Assembly (NCBI GenBank): GCA_947044405.1
Contig: CAMRHE010000157.1
Coordinates: 3,672,501 to 3,736,500, forward strand
DNA: 64,000 nucleotides
From: Leptodactylus fallax
Taxonomy: Eukaryota > Chordata > Amphibia > Anura > Leptodactylidae
Reading direction: 5' to 3'
Shown: piece by piece, positions 10,201-19,984 of the stretch
Numbering within the stretch: position 1 is the stretch's first letter
Layout of the letters: the number at the start of each line of letters is the position of its first letter
The notes under the pieces: generated by a model
Seen by the model: the letters and a program-made list of their open reading frames with translations, nothing else
Told to the model about the DNA's origin: nothing
The model's database searches: none
Program-made: the position numbers and the translations under genes

Positions 10201-13200
10201 CATTTTGGAAACTATACCCTTCAAGGGATTTATCAAGTGGTGTAGCGAGCATTATTAACCCTTAAGTGTTGCATTCTTTTAATTTCCAGAAATTAATGCG
10301 CAGATGATAATGAAAAGTTAAAAATAACATTTTTCCAGAGATTCGCCATTTCAATGCCCGATATGTTGTGCACAGCTTATGTCAGCAGAGACACACAATC
10401 CAAAAACTGGTGAGCGGGGATCTCGGGCACAACAGCTTTTGGAGCGTTCATCTCTGATACAAGCCGTGCACAACGTATTACGCACTGAAATGACGAATTC
10501 CTGGAAAAATTGTCATTTTCACCTTTCACAATCAGCTGCGTATTCATTTATGGATAATAAATTATAGCAACACTTGGGGGTTAAAAATGTTCACTGTACC
10601 CCTGGATAAATTCCTTCAGGAGTGTAGTTTCCAAAATGGGGTCAGATGTCAGAGGATTCCACTTTACTGGCGTTTCAGCTCTGCAAAAGTGCAATGGCGT
10701 CCAAAAACCAAACCGTCCAAGCCTGTGCTCCTAAAACCAAATAGCGCTCCTTCCATTCTGTGCCCAGCTGTGTCCATACAGCAGTTTATACCCACATATG
10801 ACATGAAGTATGTTACCCTGGGTACACCAGTTTCCTACATGGGGGCATAAACTGCAGTTTGGGCACACAGAAGGGCGCAGAAGAGAAGGAGTGGTATGTG
10901 GCTTTTGGAGCGCAGATTCAGATGTTCAGCATCTGGACGCCATGTCATGTTTGCAGAGCCTGTAAGGTACCATAACAGTGGATTCCCCTAAAAAAGGAGT
11001 GACCCCATTTTGAAAACTGCACCCCTCAAAGAATTTATCAAGGGGTGTAGTAAGCATTAGTATCCTAGACGTGACTGCACAGCGGATGGGGAAAAGTGAA
11101 TATGTAAGCTGTGCGGAGTGCATTGGGAACACCAAATTACCTACTATTTCCCCAGTAGTTCCTATTATTAGGGAAGTCACTCTGGGGGTCACTTCTGGTT
11201 TATTTTCCCTCATAAGCTTTAAATCTGTGGTGTCCCCTGATATATGCTGGCACAGCTTATACATTCCCTTCCTGCCGCAGCCAGTTATGTTCTAATGATT
11301 TGGCGATTTTTGGGGTTTTTGTCTTCACATTGTACGAGCTATATTTTCTTTATTTCTCTGGTAGCCATATGAGAGCTTGCTGTTTGCGGGGTGAGAAGTA
11401 TTTTGTAATGACATCATCTTTGGGCGCCTATAACTTATTGAATAAATTTTATTAACTCTTTCTTGGTGGATTAAAAAAAACTCCATCAATTCTCGCACTG
11501 CGTTTTACCTTTTAAATTTTTCACCATGCAGCATAAAGCATAAGTAACATGTTACCTTTATTCTACAGGTCGGTACGATTACAGCGATACCAAATTTATA
11601 TTGTTTTTTTATGCGATGCTAATTTTTCAGAACAAAAAACCATTTGGGGACATAAATTGTTTTTGCATCGCCATCTTCTGAGATGCGTACCATTTTTATT
11701 TTGCAGTTTACAGAGTTGTTTTATGGCTTATTTTTTGCGGGACAGCCTGTGCTTTTTATTGGTACTGTTTTGGGGTACATATGACTTTTTGATCACTTTT
11801 TATGGCATATTTTGTAAGGTGAGATGGCGAAAAATCATTACTTTTGGCGGTTTTTTTCTGGGTTTTTTTTCTTGACGTTCACCGTGTACATTAAATATTG
11901 TTTCAGTTTTATTGTACAGGTTGTTAAGGATGCGGCGATACCAAATATGCATTGTTTTTATTAATTTTTAGGTTTTTTTTATCATTCATTTTATATAGGA
12001 AAAGGGAATTTTGGGGCTTTATTCTTTTATTAATTTTTTTCAAACACTTTTTTTTTTTTTTTTTCACTTTTAAAAATTTTTTTCATGTGTTCCATTAGGA
12101 CACCTGAGCCAGAGATGCTTTGATTGCTGGCTCTGTACTATAGACTGCAAGACACGAGCATACAAGTGTCTTGCAGTCTACACAGGAAGTGAGGCTATGC
12201 AGACGCATAGCCTGACTTCCGGAGGTCTCGGCAGGATCAACCAGGATCAACCCCAGGCTGCAGATTATAGATATTGGCACCCCCCGATCTCACTACGGGG
12301 GGTGCAGAAGGGAGCGGCAACATGGCAGAACCCCTTGGATGCCGCGGTCATGTTTGACCGCAGCATCCAAGTAGTTAAAACCTCCGATCGGAACTCAGTT
12401 CCGACCGGGGGTTATGGAGTAGGGTGTTAGCTGTCAGTCAGTGAGCGGGCGGCCGCCCTAGGGCGTAGTATTACGCCCTGTTGCATGAAGTACCAAGCGC
12501 GCAGGACGTAATAGTATGTCCAATGTCGTTAAGGGGTTAAAGGGGTTTTCTGGGCAAAAAATAATTTTTCAAAAACATCTGTTAGTGCTATTAATAGGTT
12601 AATAACTGCAACCAAATACCTTTAGCAGTGTTTTGAGTGATTTTCTTGGTTTCTCTGTGAGCTCCTGGCATCTTCTGCATTTGTTTACATGGGTAGCTTC
12701 CTGCTGTTTTCCTACAACTACCATGATACCTTGCTCTTCACTCAGACACTCAGAGCTGACTCCCTCCCCCTCCCTCTCTCACTTTTTTTTTATCACCCCT
12801 TCTCACACCCCTTCCCTGTTTCCCTGGCTACCCCGCCCACTACTATCCCTTCCTAACTAACTCAATCCCCATCCCCACCCCATCATGCTTACCTGTCTTC
12901 GGTGCAGGACTTCACTTTTTCGGTGATCAGACCGGAAGATAGGTAAGTATGATGGGGTGGGGAGGTGGGTTACTATTGGTGACGTTCTGTTTCCAGAAAC
13001 AGAACGTCACCGGAAAAATCAGAAAATGTGCCTAGAGAGGTTACATGGCTGCCCCGGCGATCTAGGAAAATATAGATTTTTAGTAACCTAAGTAATTTAG
13101 AAGGTAGTTAGCTTAGATTAGAAAGATCATTTTATCCCGGACAACCCCTTTATGGGGTAAAACGGGTTGGTGCTTGCATACAACTCTATATGAATAAAAC

Positions 13201-16200
13201 GAGGTCCAGCTTACCTAACCCTCCACAAATTAGCTGTTATTGCCTGGGATTAGCTCTGTCTGGCTATAGTTACAGTATATATACAGGGGATATCTACCAC
13301 TAAATGCTGACCATGTTAAAAGATCCTTTAAGCATAATATCTAAAAAACATGTTTCACATATATGGATTTACATAGCCAGAAATTATTTGCACTCATAAA
13401 TTCATATTTTCAAACTCACAGACTCCTGGAATTTTCCTTGGATCCCACCAAAATCCGCAAACAAGATAGTCTTTCCACAATTACCAATGTCGCTAATAAT
13501 GTGATAGGTCAGGCCCATTGCTGGGACTTTATGAGAGCCAATTGGGAAACACTTCTTAAAGAGTAAGTAAAAGAAAATACACATAATAGAATGTTCTACC
13601 TTAGAACCATATTCTGTAAAGTTAAATATTATGCAGTATGTTTAGATTCCGTTAAATCCATGTGGATATCTACATGTGACTAAGGTAAACATTGTTACAA
13701 TTGTCTGCAAATCAAAATGAAATGCTAATTTTTTTTATTATTATTTTTATTTCTATTACCATATCTATTATTCAAGTGTTCATTCATTCACTTATTTCTT
13801 ATGGTTTTTTCACCAGTATTGGAGCAGGAATGTCCTTCGGTAATCTCATTAATGGAGTAACTAGAAGATTCTCCTCAGAGTTTGAGCTTCAGCAAGTAAG
13901 TAACAATATTTTAGTAGTTCATTGACTCATATTACATGGAAGGTAAATAAATTTTCTTTTCAAATTGTCAGAACCTGTCAGATGATATCTGCTGCCCTAT
14001 ATGAAAGCAAGATATAATAGATGAAGGGAAACTGAGCTCTGTGATATATAGGTTTATATGGTTTGGAGAGGGGTTTATGAGTTAAAGTAATTAAATCCTG
14101 ACAGGACTCCTAGCAGAGATGGTTAGAGTCCTGTTTCACTGGACTCACACAGTGATTGATAGTTCTCCCTGTGTCAGTGTTTATACAGAGAAGGCTGTCA
14201 ATCACTGTGTGTGGACAAGGCAAGCAGGACTCTTACTGTCTCTCCTAGGAGTCCTGTCAGGATTTACTCTGCTTTTTACCCAGAAATCCTGTTCCATATA
14301 AATCTGTATATCACAGAGCTCAGCTTGTCTCCCTTTATCATATCCTGCTCTCACATAGGACACCAAAATTACCCTATTCACTTTAAGAGCTACTTAAAGC
14401 ATGACTAAACTTTCAAACAACTTTTGATTTAACCCCTGTTTGCCTCACATAAGGGTTACTGATATGTGAGACATATGTACTGTAGGTTCTAATAAAGGAC
14501 CTCAATAATGAAAATATTTACTTAATGATTATCTCCATATGTCTCACATATCAGTAACCCTTATGTATAGCACACAGGGGTTAATGAGAGGGACATGATA
14601 GGGTTAACTGCTATTAATATGAGGCACATGGAGTTGCTAAACTGTAATGCACATGACTATACTTTTTATCCACAACTGTGGATAAAAGTACGGGCCTATA
14701 CATTTCAATGGGCCCATACACACAGCTGATCTTTTTGCGGCTATGTGTCCGTGCCAAATTGAAGAGCTGCAAATTATGGAGCAGGTCCTTTATCTGTCTG
14801 CATTTGTGGCCCTGTCAATTCATTTTTATTGTATAGGTCAATGAAAACCACATCCGTGCCATTTGTGTGCAGGAGGCCTAAGACTAAGGCCCCACGTTGC
14901 AGAAATGCAGCTTTTTTTGTTGCAGATTTTGCTGCGTTTTTTGAGCCAAAGCCAGGAGTGGCTTCAGCAGAAAATAGAAGTATAAGAGCTTACTATAAAT
15001 TTCCCATTCCTTTTTTAGCCATTCTTGGCTTTGGCTGAAAAAAAAACGCAGCAAAATCTGCAACAAAAAAGCTGCGTTTCCGCAACGTGGGGCCTCAGCC
15101 TTAGGGTGTTTCTTTTTGGGTGGTGACACACTGTGTACCCAGGTGCGGCTAGGGCCAAATCCAGTTCCCGGGTACCAGTGCTGTCACTTTGGGGTAAGTG
15201 AGACACTCATTAATTCCTGGCTGGGGTTTTGCTGTTACCGCGCCGCCAGAAATTAAAAGTGGCTGAAATTAATCCGTGTTTCACTTACAGAAAAGTGAAA
15301 GTACCGGAGGCCCGGGGTGGGGGAGGGTTCTTTTCAATCAGTTATATCTCGGACATTATAAAACTTATAAACTTGCTTTCTGTGTCATATGAAAGAGGAG
15401 ATTTTCTTCTTTAATGTGACACAGAAGCAGGGAAAGAGTGAAAAAAATTCTGAATTTTAACAGACATGATCCAAAATGTGTTAATAAAGTATATTACAAA
15501 ATTTATTAATGACTCAAATACTGCCAGAAATCAAAAGTTGTCCGAAAGTTTAGTTACGCTGTAATGTTCCTATTTTACTGTATTAAACAACAGTAAACAC
15601 TATAAATACAGTACAATCTTAAAACGGAAAAAAAAAATTGTATTCAACGAAGTTATCTATGTTCACAATTATAAAATGCAAAATGACAGAATATTCATTG
15701 CCCACTTTAGTAGGACACACAAAAATTATCACCCTGAGCAACTGTAATATAATTAGTCAGATAATTAGCCTGCTATATTACAAATGCTCAGTCAAGATTT
15801 TTCAGGTAGAAAGCAAAACAACCAACAATGTTACTGGATTATCGGTCAAGGGTGAATCCAAACATTTGTCTGTCAATTGTTAAATACTTGTATGGAATGT
15901 GTAACATCTATTAGTCTTCCTAGACCAAGTCTCATTGCCTCCCACAAATCCAGCCAGTTCACTTTGCTCTGCACTGATGAGGGACAAAAATCCCGAAACA
16001 GCTCTGTATGCAGATAAGTGAAATTGGCTTGGCTAAAATCCCATTTGCTCTCTCAAGACTCAGTGAGTCAAAAGCAAATTGAGGATCTGTTACATCCAAC
16101 AGAGGGCGCATGAGCTTCCCAGCTCCTTTTCCCATAATGCCTTGTGATATGTAGATGTTTAGTAAAGGGCAAAAGGCAATTCAAAACTCTACACACCGTC

Positions 16201-16828
16201 ACTGGTGCTCTCCTCAAGGTGAGAGATTCCCGTGCCTAGGAAAGGTGAGGTATAAGCATGCACATCACCAGGAGCACAGGCAATGGTTTCCATGCTTCGT
16301 CCTTACAGAATCTTTTCCTAATTCTTGATATTGAATGTATGACTCTATAAGGGTGGTCTGAATACAGATTTATGAGAAAGGAGCAGTGGCGAAAAGAATA
16401 CAGAATACTGATCTTTTCGGCATAAGCCAAGAAGGAATTTTTTGCACTCTATGACTAATAAGAAACATAGAAATTGAAGGCAGAAAAAGACCACATGGCC
16501 CATCTTGGTTCAAATGGCCTATCATGGTCTATACTGCTATTCAAGGGCATTTTTCTGGATCAACCATGGTTTCCACGTGTAAAAGTCAAACTAGATGGAT
16601 TTGTGTCAATGCACTGAAATTATCCTCAGATGATGAGTTAACTTCTCTGTATTTTTTTTTTACCAGCTTAGACAGTTTAAACAGATCAATACGGATAACA
16701 ACGTTGGCTTTGGCACTGCATCTCGTGCTTTGGAACAAGCTATAGAGAAGACACAAGCTAATATCATCTGGGTAAATCAGAATAAAGCAGCTGTTAAGGC
16801 ATGGTTTGAGAATGCAATACAACCTTGA
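6197..16828 (+). CDS. ANPEP: Aminopeptidase N copy A, 3' six exons (5' part outside the window)
   Basis: Type II membrane zinc ectopeptidase of the M1 family that removes neutral N-terminal residues from peptides at the cell surface. Visible exons: 6197-6288, 7500-7607, 7912-8079, 13422-13562, 13817-13895 and 16667-16828 (stop TGA). They join in phase and give 249 residues plus stop, the C-terminal helical domain IV. Cysteine pairs match those of human [15 protein letters not shown] (exon 16), and YCNAI with LACSRE (exon 17). WILNR, VIGQ, VTRRFS, ELQQ and SRALEQA are family landmarks. All splice sites are GT-AG. The catalytic exons lie left of the window, beyond the Tc1/PLE insertion, so I cannot say if the gene is intact. 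A second copy of the same gene starts at 41707. Confidence 0.93.
6289..7499 (+). other. Intron 15 of copy A
   Basis: The sequence to about 7200 is shared with copy B. From about 6640 to 7090 it is built of purine-rich, imperfect short repeats with words such as GGTCAGG, GGTCAAG and GAAACAAGCA; this looks like an old minisatellite or dispersed repeat that predates the gene duplication. Confidence 0.6.
7205..7310 (+). repeat. SINE-like fragment
   Basis: Contains GGTGGCTTAGTG, TTGCAG and GGGTTTAAATC (a B-box-like block), then AACATCTGTATGGGGTTTG. The same order of blocks is seen more completely at 27225-27440 and partly at 36060-36140, so this is a truncated copy of that family. Confidence 0.5.
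7500..7607 (+). CDS. ANPEP: ANPEP copy A exon 16
   Basis: 108 bp, acceptor CTACAG and donor GTATGT. It codes [19 protein letters not shown]...EWRNTGIN-G. Two Cys spaced as in the first disulfide of the ANPEP C-terminal domain. The earlier GGTATC at 7598 is not the donor, because only the 7608 donor keeps the GIHPNLRS junction. Confidence 0.9.
7912..8079 (+). CDS. ANPEP: ANPEP copy A exon 17
   Basis: 168 bp, acceptor AAACAG and donor GTAAAT. It codes [18 protein letters not shown] through [12 protein letters not shown]; this carries the second conserved Cys pair. High identity to mammalian ANPEP in this segment. Confidence 0.93.
8744..8934. mobile_element. MITE of the AAAGGGGTT family
   Basis: Short element bounded by CTAAAGGAGTTTTCCAG on the left and its rough inverse, CTGGACAACCCCTTTA, on the right. 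Same ends as the elements at 12537-13152, 47804-48130 and 51455-51586. Confidence 0.55.
8935..9065 (+). mobile_element. Half copy of the GGTTCACAC-type MITE
   Basis: GAGGCTAGGTTCATATCTGC at 8937 matches the left end of the palindromic elements at 33853 and 38696; no right end is visible before the next repeat. Confidence 0.4.
9237..9275 (-). mobile_element. Short LINE (L2/Rex1-like) 3' tail
   Basis: AAGATAAGATAAAATAATCC followed by TTTAATAGTCCCACCATGGG is the inverse of the 3' end of the LINE copies at 54210-54240 and 60665-60710. Only the tail is present. Confidence 0.5.
9300..11060. repeat. Cluster of degenerate direct and inverted repeats
   Basis: A core block recurs at least five times: TTGGGCACACAG...GGAAGGAGCGCTAT, then a block ending in TTTTGCAGAGCC, then GTGACCCCATTTTG and ACCCCTCAAGGAAT. 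Forward copies are near 9300-9520, 9700-9860, 10060-10250 and 10850-11050; inverted copies are near 9880-10010 and 10600-10830. Short open frames across it (for example 9417-9761) are by-products. The class is unknown to me. Confidence 0.65.
11290..12536. repeat. Long dispersed repeat ending in TTAA
   Basis: AT-rich body with T runs (11870-12080), a perfect hairpin (AAGACAC...GTGTCTT near 12148-12175), a GC-rich block around 12280-12440 and a small palindrome GGGCGTAGTATTACGCCC at 12462-12479. It ends with GTCGTTAAGGGGTTAA at 12525-12540. It resembles the large element at 48127-49046 in layout but not in detail. No coding capacity. Confidence 0.45.
12537..13152. mobile_element. MITE of the AAAGGGGTT family with internal hairpin
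   Basis: Left end TTAAAGGGGTTTTCTGGGCA, right end CCCGGACAACCCCTTTA (inverse). In the middle, GGTGACGTTCTGTTTCC is followed directly by its inverse at 12979-13012, a strong hairpin. Confidence 0.6.
13422..13562 (+). CDS. ANPEP: ANPEP copy A exon 18
   Basis: 141 bp, acceptor CTCACAG and donor GTAAGT. It codes [20 protein letters not shown] through ANWETLLK and two bases of the next codon. Matches the human segment that reads TLNPDLIRKQDATST. Confidence 0.92.
13817..13895 (+). CDS. ANPEP: ANPEP copy A exon 19
   Basis: 79 bp, acceptor TTCACCAG and donor GTAAGT. It codes [21 protein letters not shown]...ELQQ, one residue shorter than the human exon. VTRRFS and ELQQ are conserved. Confidence 0.92.
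13975..14370. mobile_element. Foldback element
   Basis: Outer arms with CTGAGCTCTGTGATATATAG near 14031 pair with CTGTATATCACAGAGCTCAG near 14304; inner arms with TCCTGACAGGACTCCTAG near 14097 pair with CTAGGAGTCCTGTCAGGA near 14247. Together this makes a nearly complete hairpin of about 400 bp. Confidence 0.65.
14429..14584. mobile_element. Candidate piggyBac-type MITE, TTAA-flanked
   Basis: Bounded on both sides by TTAA (14429-14432 and 14581-14584) followed inward by CCCCTG. The inverted arms are about 50 bp long and nearly identical (both include AAGGGTTACTGATATGTGAG). TTAA targets and CCC-starting ends fit piggyBac-like elements; no transposase is inside. Confidence 0.6.
14690..14880. 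mobile_element. MITE-like half element
   Basis: GTACGGGCCTATACATTTCA at 14688 and TGTGCAGGAGGCCTAAGA at 14867 are also seen as GGCCTCCTGCACACGACC at 51775 and as a relative at 56205-56340. A dispersed family without coding capacity. Confidence 0.4.
14881..15105. mobile_element. Palindromic MITE (GGCCCCACGTTGC family)
   Basis: Left AAGGCCCCACGTTGCAGAAA and right CGCAACGTGGGGCCTCAGCC are inverse; the arms continue inward through GCAGATTTTGCTGCG and GAGCCAAAGCCAGGAGTGG. Other members are at 43252-43457, 51231-51411, 57711-58018 and a half copy at 20981. Confidence 0.65.
15968..16014 (+). ncRNA. Hammerhead ribozyme, near-perfect consensus, in intron 19 of ANPEP copy A
   Basis: Stem I 5' strand TCTGCA (15968-15973), core CUGAUGA (15974-15980), stem II GGGA (15981-15984) with UCCC (15991-15994) around a CAAAAA loop, GAAA (15995-15998), stem III ACAG with CUGU (15998-16007), cleavage residue A (16008) in a GUA triplet, then stem I 3' strand UGCAGA (16009-16014). 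All three stems pair without mismatch and every conserved core base is present. Stem I is the open helix. It lies in the sense strand of the ANPEP transcript, 660 bp before the last exon. The surrounding sequence (about 15900-16160) looks like a dispersed element; I could not assign its class. Confidence 0.85.
16667..16828 (+). CDS. ANPEP: ANPEP copy A exon 20 (last coding exon)
   Basis: 162 bp after acceptor TTTACCAG, ending in TGA at 16826-16828. It codes [27 protein letters not shown] and [15 protein letters not shown]. It matches the end of human ANPEP (SGTRALEQALEKTKAN). Confidence 0.93.
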   Translation, partial: LRQFKQINTDNNVGFGTASRALEQAIEKTQANIIWVNQNKAAVKAWFENAIQP

Positions 16829-17116
16829 AAACATATGAAAATCGCCGCCATCCACTTGTGAAGAGCAAGCTTACAAACCATATGTGACTCCTACAGGACC
16901 TATTCATGGCTCAACATACTCTAAGAGACTACAGAGAAACGAAAAAAAAAAAAAAAATTATACCTCAAAGATAATCCCTTCTAGATTACTTTTCATCAGG
17001 TTTCAATGAATTTTCTTTTCTGAAGTGACTGAGAAACTAAAATGTACTGCAGACAATGGAGATCTTCCATTTTCCTGCTCAGGGTCTACAAATGCAGGCC
17101 GTGGTTACTCTGCTTT

Positions 17117-17371
17117 TAAAGGTCCTATTACACTGGCCAATATTCAGGACAATTATCAGGAACAAGCAGTGCTAGGAACATTGCCAATAACAAATGCTCA
17201 CTGGTCATCTGACTGCATCTTTTATGCTGGATAAAAGATGGTGACTCTCGCACCGCATCGCTCTGTGTAAAACAGGAAGTGCAGACAATCAAAGCAGCTG
17301 AGTAGAGGAGAAACATTTGCAGCAGTGAGCATCCCCACTTACTTTACATCGGCCTGTGTAATAGGGCCTTA
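17117..17371. mobile_element. MITE within the 3' UTR of copy A
   Basis: Ends TTTAAAGGTCCTATTACACTGG and its inverse (CTGTGTAATAGGGCCTTA). The remainder is palindromic only in part (TGCTCACTGG near 17193 against the AGTGAGCA at 17323). Confidence 0.6.
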
Positions 17372-17790
17372 CAAAAGAGGAAAACACTCATCTTGGCAGG
17401 GAATCAGGATGTCTAATAGAGCCCTTACAGTATAGAAACAGGATTGTGTGTGTTGGGTTTAATGAGATTCTTTTTACATCCCTTGCCTACAAGAGGGGCG
17501 GACCAGGGGCCTTCATTGTAATTCAGTTTCCTTCCTTGCATCTTTTGTAACTTCTCTTATGATGATCATATTTACTTCCTGAACCCAAAGAACTCTAGAA
17601 GTCACATTTACCAAAGGGTAATTTTAGGTACTGTAAGTGTCTAAAGAGATGTATATTTTCTTATAAGCAAAGATAACCAACCTATATTTATATCATCTAA
17701 TCATCATGTAAATAACTGATTTTTTTCACGAACACTATATTAATACTGTGAGAAGCCAGCTGTTCTGTTGTGCTGTTTTCTGAATGTAAA

Positions 17791-17796
17791 AATAAA
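17791..17796 (+). terminator. Poly(A) signal AATAAA of ANPEP copy A
   Basis: AATAAA followed 25-35 bp later by a GT/T-rich stretch (ATGTATGTCTGG). It is the first good signal after the stop codon; an earlier in-UTR AATAAA was not seen. Confidence 0.65.
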
Positions 17797-17815
17797 AGCT
17801 GATTTAAGAAATGTA

Positions 17816-19259
17816 TGTCTGGAATTGCTCTTCTTTAGTATGCTTTCACACCCAACGATGTGAACATAGAATTATACTGATTGTCAAATTATTTGATTTG
17901 ATCACCAAAACAATAGCATTCATTGAACACAAAAAACATACTATGCTCTATTACAGATGGGTTATACTGTGCTTAATGATAACATCTAAGGCTGTAAAGA
18001 CGTCAAATTTTTTACAACTATTTAGCAGATCAGTTTAATGCATGCAAAAAATAGGTGCAAACGGATGCAGAACTCTGGCACATTTTGCTTAGTAAATTCC
18101 CCTGGTATTTGAAACTTATATGGAAAAGTGATTGTGATGATAAGAGAACCCCAGTTTATGTATTTTTCTTTGATATGTGTTGTTTACTATACAAATTACC
18201 TAATCCTGTTAGCCCTATGTTATGTTTACGTTGCTGGTCAATTCGCTTCAGTGGTTTTATGTGTATACAAGGTGAGATTGCCCTTTCTGGCTTCAGCCAA
18301 CAGTTTTATTACCCCTGGACAAACAGATGTCAAACAAGGGAGAGAGGGCTAATGACCCTGAGCTCAACCCCAGACACAGTTTTCCAGCAGTCAGGAAAAC
18401 ATCCTTCTTTCCCAGGATCCTGCAATGGGGAGGAGAAGGAGGAGGGCTACCTGGAATGGAGGTGTGGCTGGACACTGGCCTTAACTGAGACGAAGACCTA
18501 GATTCTTTGTCACATCTATGGAGTCAGCTAAGAGAGCTGGATGTGTCTATTCTCACTATAGAAGATCTCCAAGCTCCTGTAACCAAAGACTCTTTTAAGT
18601 ATTATTCTGTTTTATTCCTTTTTATTTTACAGCTGTTTGTATCGAGTGTCATTTGTTATCTCTCTATATATGTAGCACTGAACCATCTTGGTATTAAAGT
18701 GTTAACTTTAAGGTTACTTTGTGTATGCTCTATGAATTCATGATCTTTTTGAAATATATATGCGCGTAAGGTTTCTGCTGGACCTGAATCAGCAGTGATG
18801 GCGGCGGCGTGTATTTCGGGTGCGTGGAATGTGGGGGAGTGCTACTTACGCTCAATTTGCAGCCTGTGAAGGGTGAGTGCACGATTGAGTGAGCGGAGTT
18901 GAGCCGACCCCTGACAGCCGCACCCGCGTTACATGCTAGGAAGGCACGTAGTTGTTCATGGTGGAATTAAATGGAAAACTTCATTTTGGGACAAAAGAAA
19001 AAGAGGGTCACCCATTTTCACATGTCATTGTTCGAGACAGGCCTTTTCTTGAATGCAAAAATATTACATGATATGGGTATTATAGTTTTGGAGATAAAAA
19101 GTTTTTAGGGTTTTAGACTGTATGCCAGATTTGGAGAAGAATTTTTTTCCCTGACATGGGGCAATTTGCTCAGCCTTTGTCTTCTTTCAAACTCAACTGA
19201 AAAACTTACTGTATATTTTTCTGGTTAACTTTTTCCTATGGTTTTTTAAATTTGTTCAT
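17816..19259. other. Intergenic sequence; possible LTR-like segment
   Basis: No gene recognised. From about 18640 to 18933 a promoter-like block becomes GC-rich and ends in GCGTTACA; it could be one end of a retrotransposon LTR, but no left end or target duplication was found. Small frames such as 18055-18501 have no family features. Confidence 0.4.
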
Positions 19260-19546
19260 TTAGGGTGGGTTCACACTACCATCACAGGATGAGAGCAACA
19301 GAGTGTCCATCTGCAATCACCCCAATGTAAAAAACATGACTGAATCTTTCTTCCGTCATTGTTTTTTACTTTTCTAACCGAAGAAAGTCAGGACTTTTTC
19401 TTATGTTACAAACATGTAAACAAACATGACAGAAGACATGGGGGCTCTGTCTGTATGTTACTCAGTACAGTTAATGTCCGTTGCTATCATTCTATGACAG
19501 ATAACAGCCACGGACATTAACAATAGTAGTTTGAACCCACCCTTAC
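19260..19546. mobile_element. Palindromic MITE (GGTTCACAC family)
   Basis: Left TAGGGTGGGTTCACACTACC and right AGTTTGAACCCACCCTTA are inverse; the inner words CATGACTGAATC, CAATGTAAAAAA and GGACATTAAC repeat in opposite sense around the centre. Confidence 0.6.
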
Positions 19547-19832
19547 ATAACACACTGCACTATTTATATAGTGCATTATGGGTGCCTGGCTCTATTCTTC
19601 TGACAGGCAACCTATTTCACCCTGCCACCAACAGGACCTAATACTCTTTCATGCATGGCAAAGGAGACCATTGTTAGGCTTTCAACTTCCATAGCAACTT
19701 TTCAACACCCCCATGATCTTGTTGCTGGTGGATGGCTCGAAATGACAGGGATTCCCTGTAAACATAGCTCTTTTTAAAGCCATTTTTCCCCATTATATGC
19801 CATGGTCAATAGGTAGCTTACAGCTTATATCT

Positions 19833-19953
19833 ACATATATATATATCTATAATATCTGAGCCTGCACAATCACTGTCTCATAACTGTATGTCATTTTATG
19901 TTAACGTCTTTCTATGCATGACATATATATATCTATATATATATATATATATC

Positions 19954-19981
<28 letters not shown>
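19833..19981. repeat. TA-rich microsatellite
   Basis: Short TA run near 19833-19853, then (TA)n with CTATA interruptions from 19920 to 19981. Confidence 0.85.

Positions 19982-19984
<3 letters not shown>

Larger units (their letters stand above)
8080..13421 (+). other. Intron 17 of copy A
   Basis: A 5.3-kb intron filled with repeats, listed separately: a MITE at 8744-8934, a LINE tail near 9237-9275, a complex repeat cluster at 9300-11060, a long AT-rich repeat at 11290-12536 and a MITE at 12537-13152. I see no coding sequence of its own. Confidence 0.7.
13896..16666 (+). other. Intron 19 of copy A
   Basis: Contains a foldback at 13975-14370, a TTAA-flanked MITE at 14429-14584, a palindromic MITE at 14881-15105 and a hammerhead ribozyme at 15968-16014. 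The stretches 15110-15900 and 16020-16660 show no recognisable gene. Confidence 0.7.
16829..17815 (+). other. ANPEP: 3' UTR of ANPEP copy A
   Basis: About 1 kb from the stop to the AATAAA at 17791-17796. It includes a poly(A) run at 16941-16957 and a hairpin MITE at 17117-17371. The 3' end near 17815 is inferred from the signal. Confidence 0.65.

Noticed and set aside
18055..18501. 148-codon open frame in the intergenic region
   Set aside because: No domain, no splice partners, and it crosses a likely repeat.
18140..18933. Possible solo LTR ending in GCGTTACA
   Set aside because: No clear left end starting with TG, no target duplication and no internal retrotransposon sequence found.
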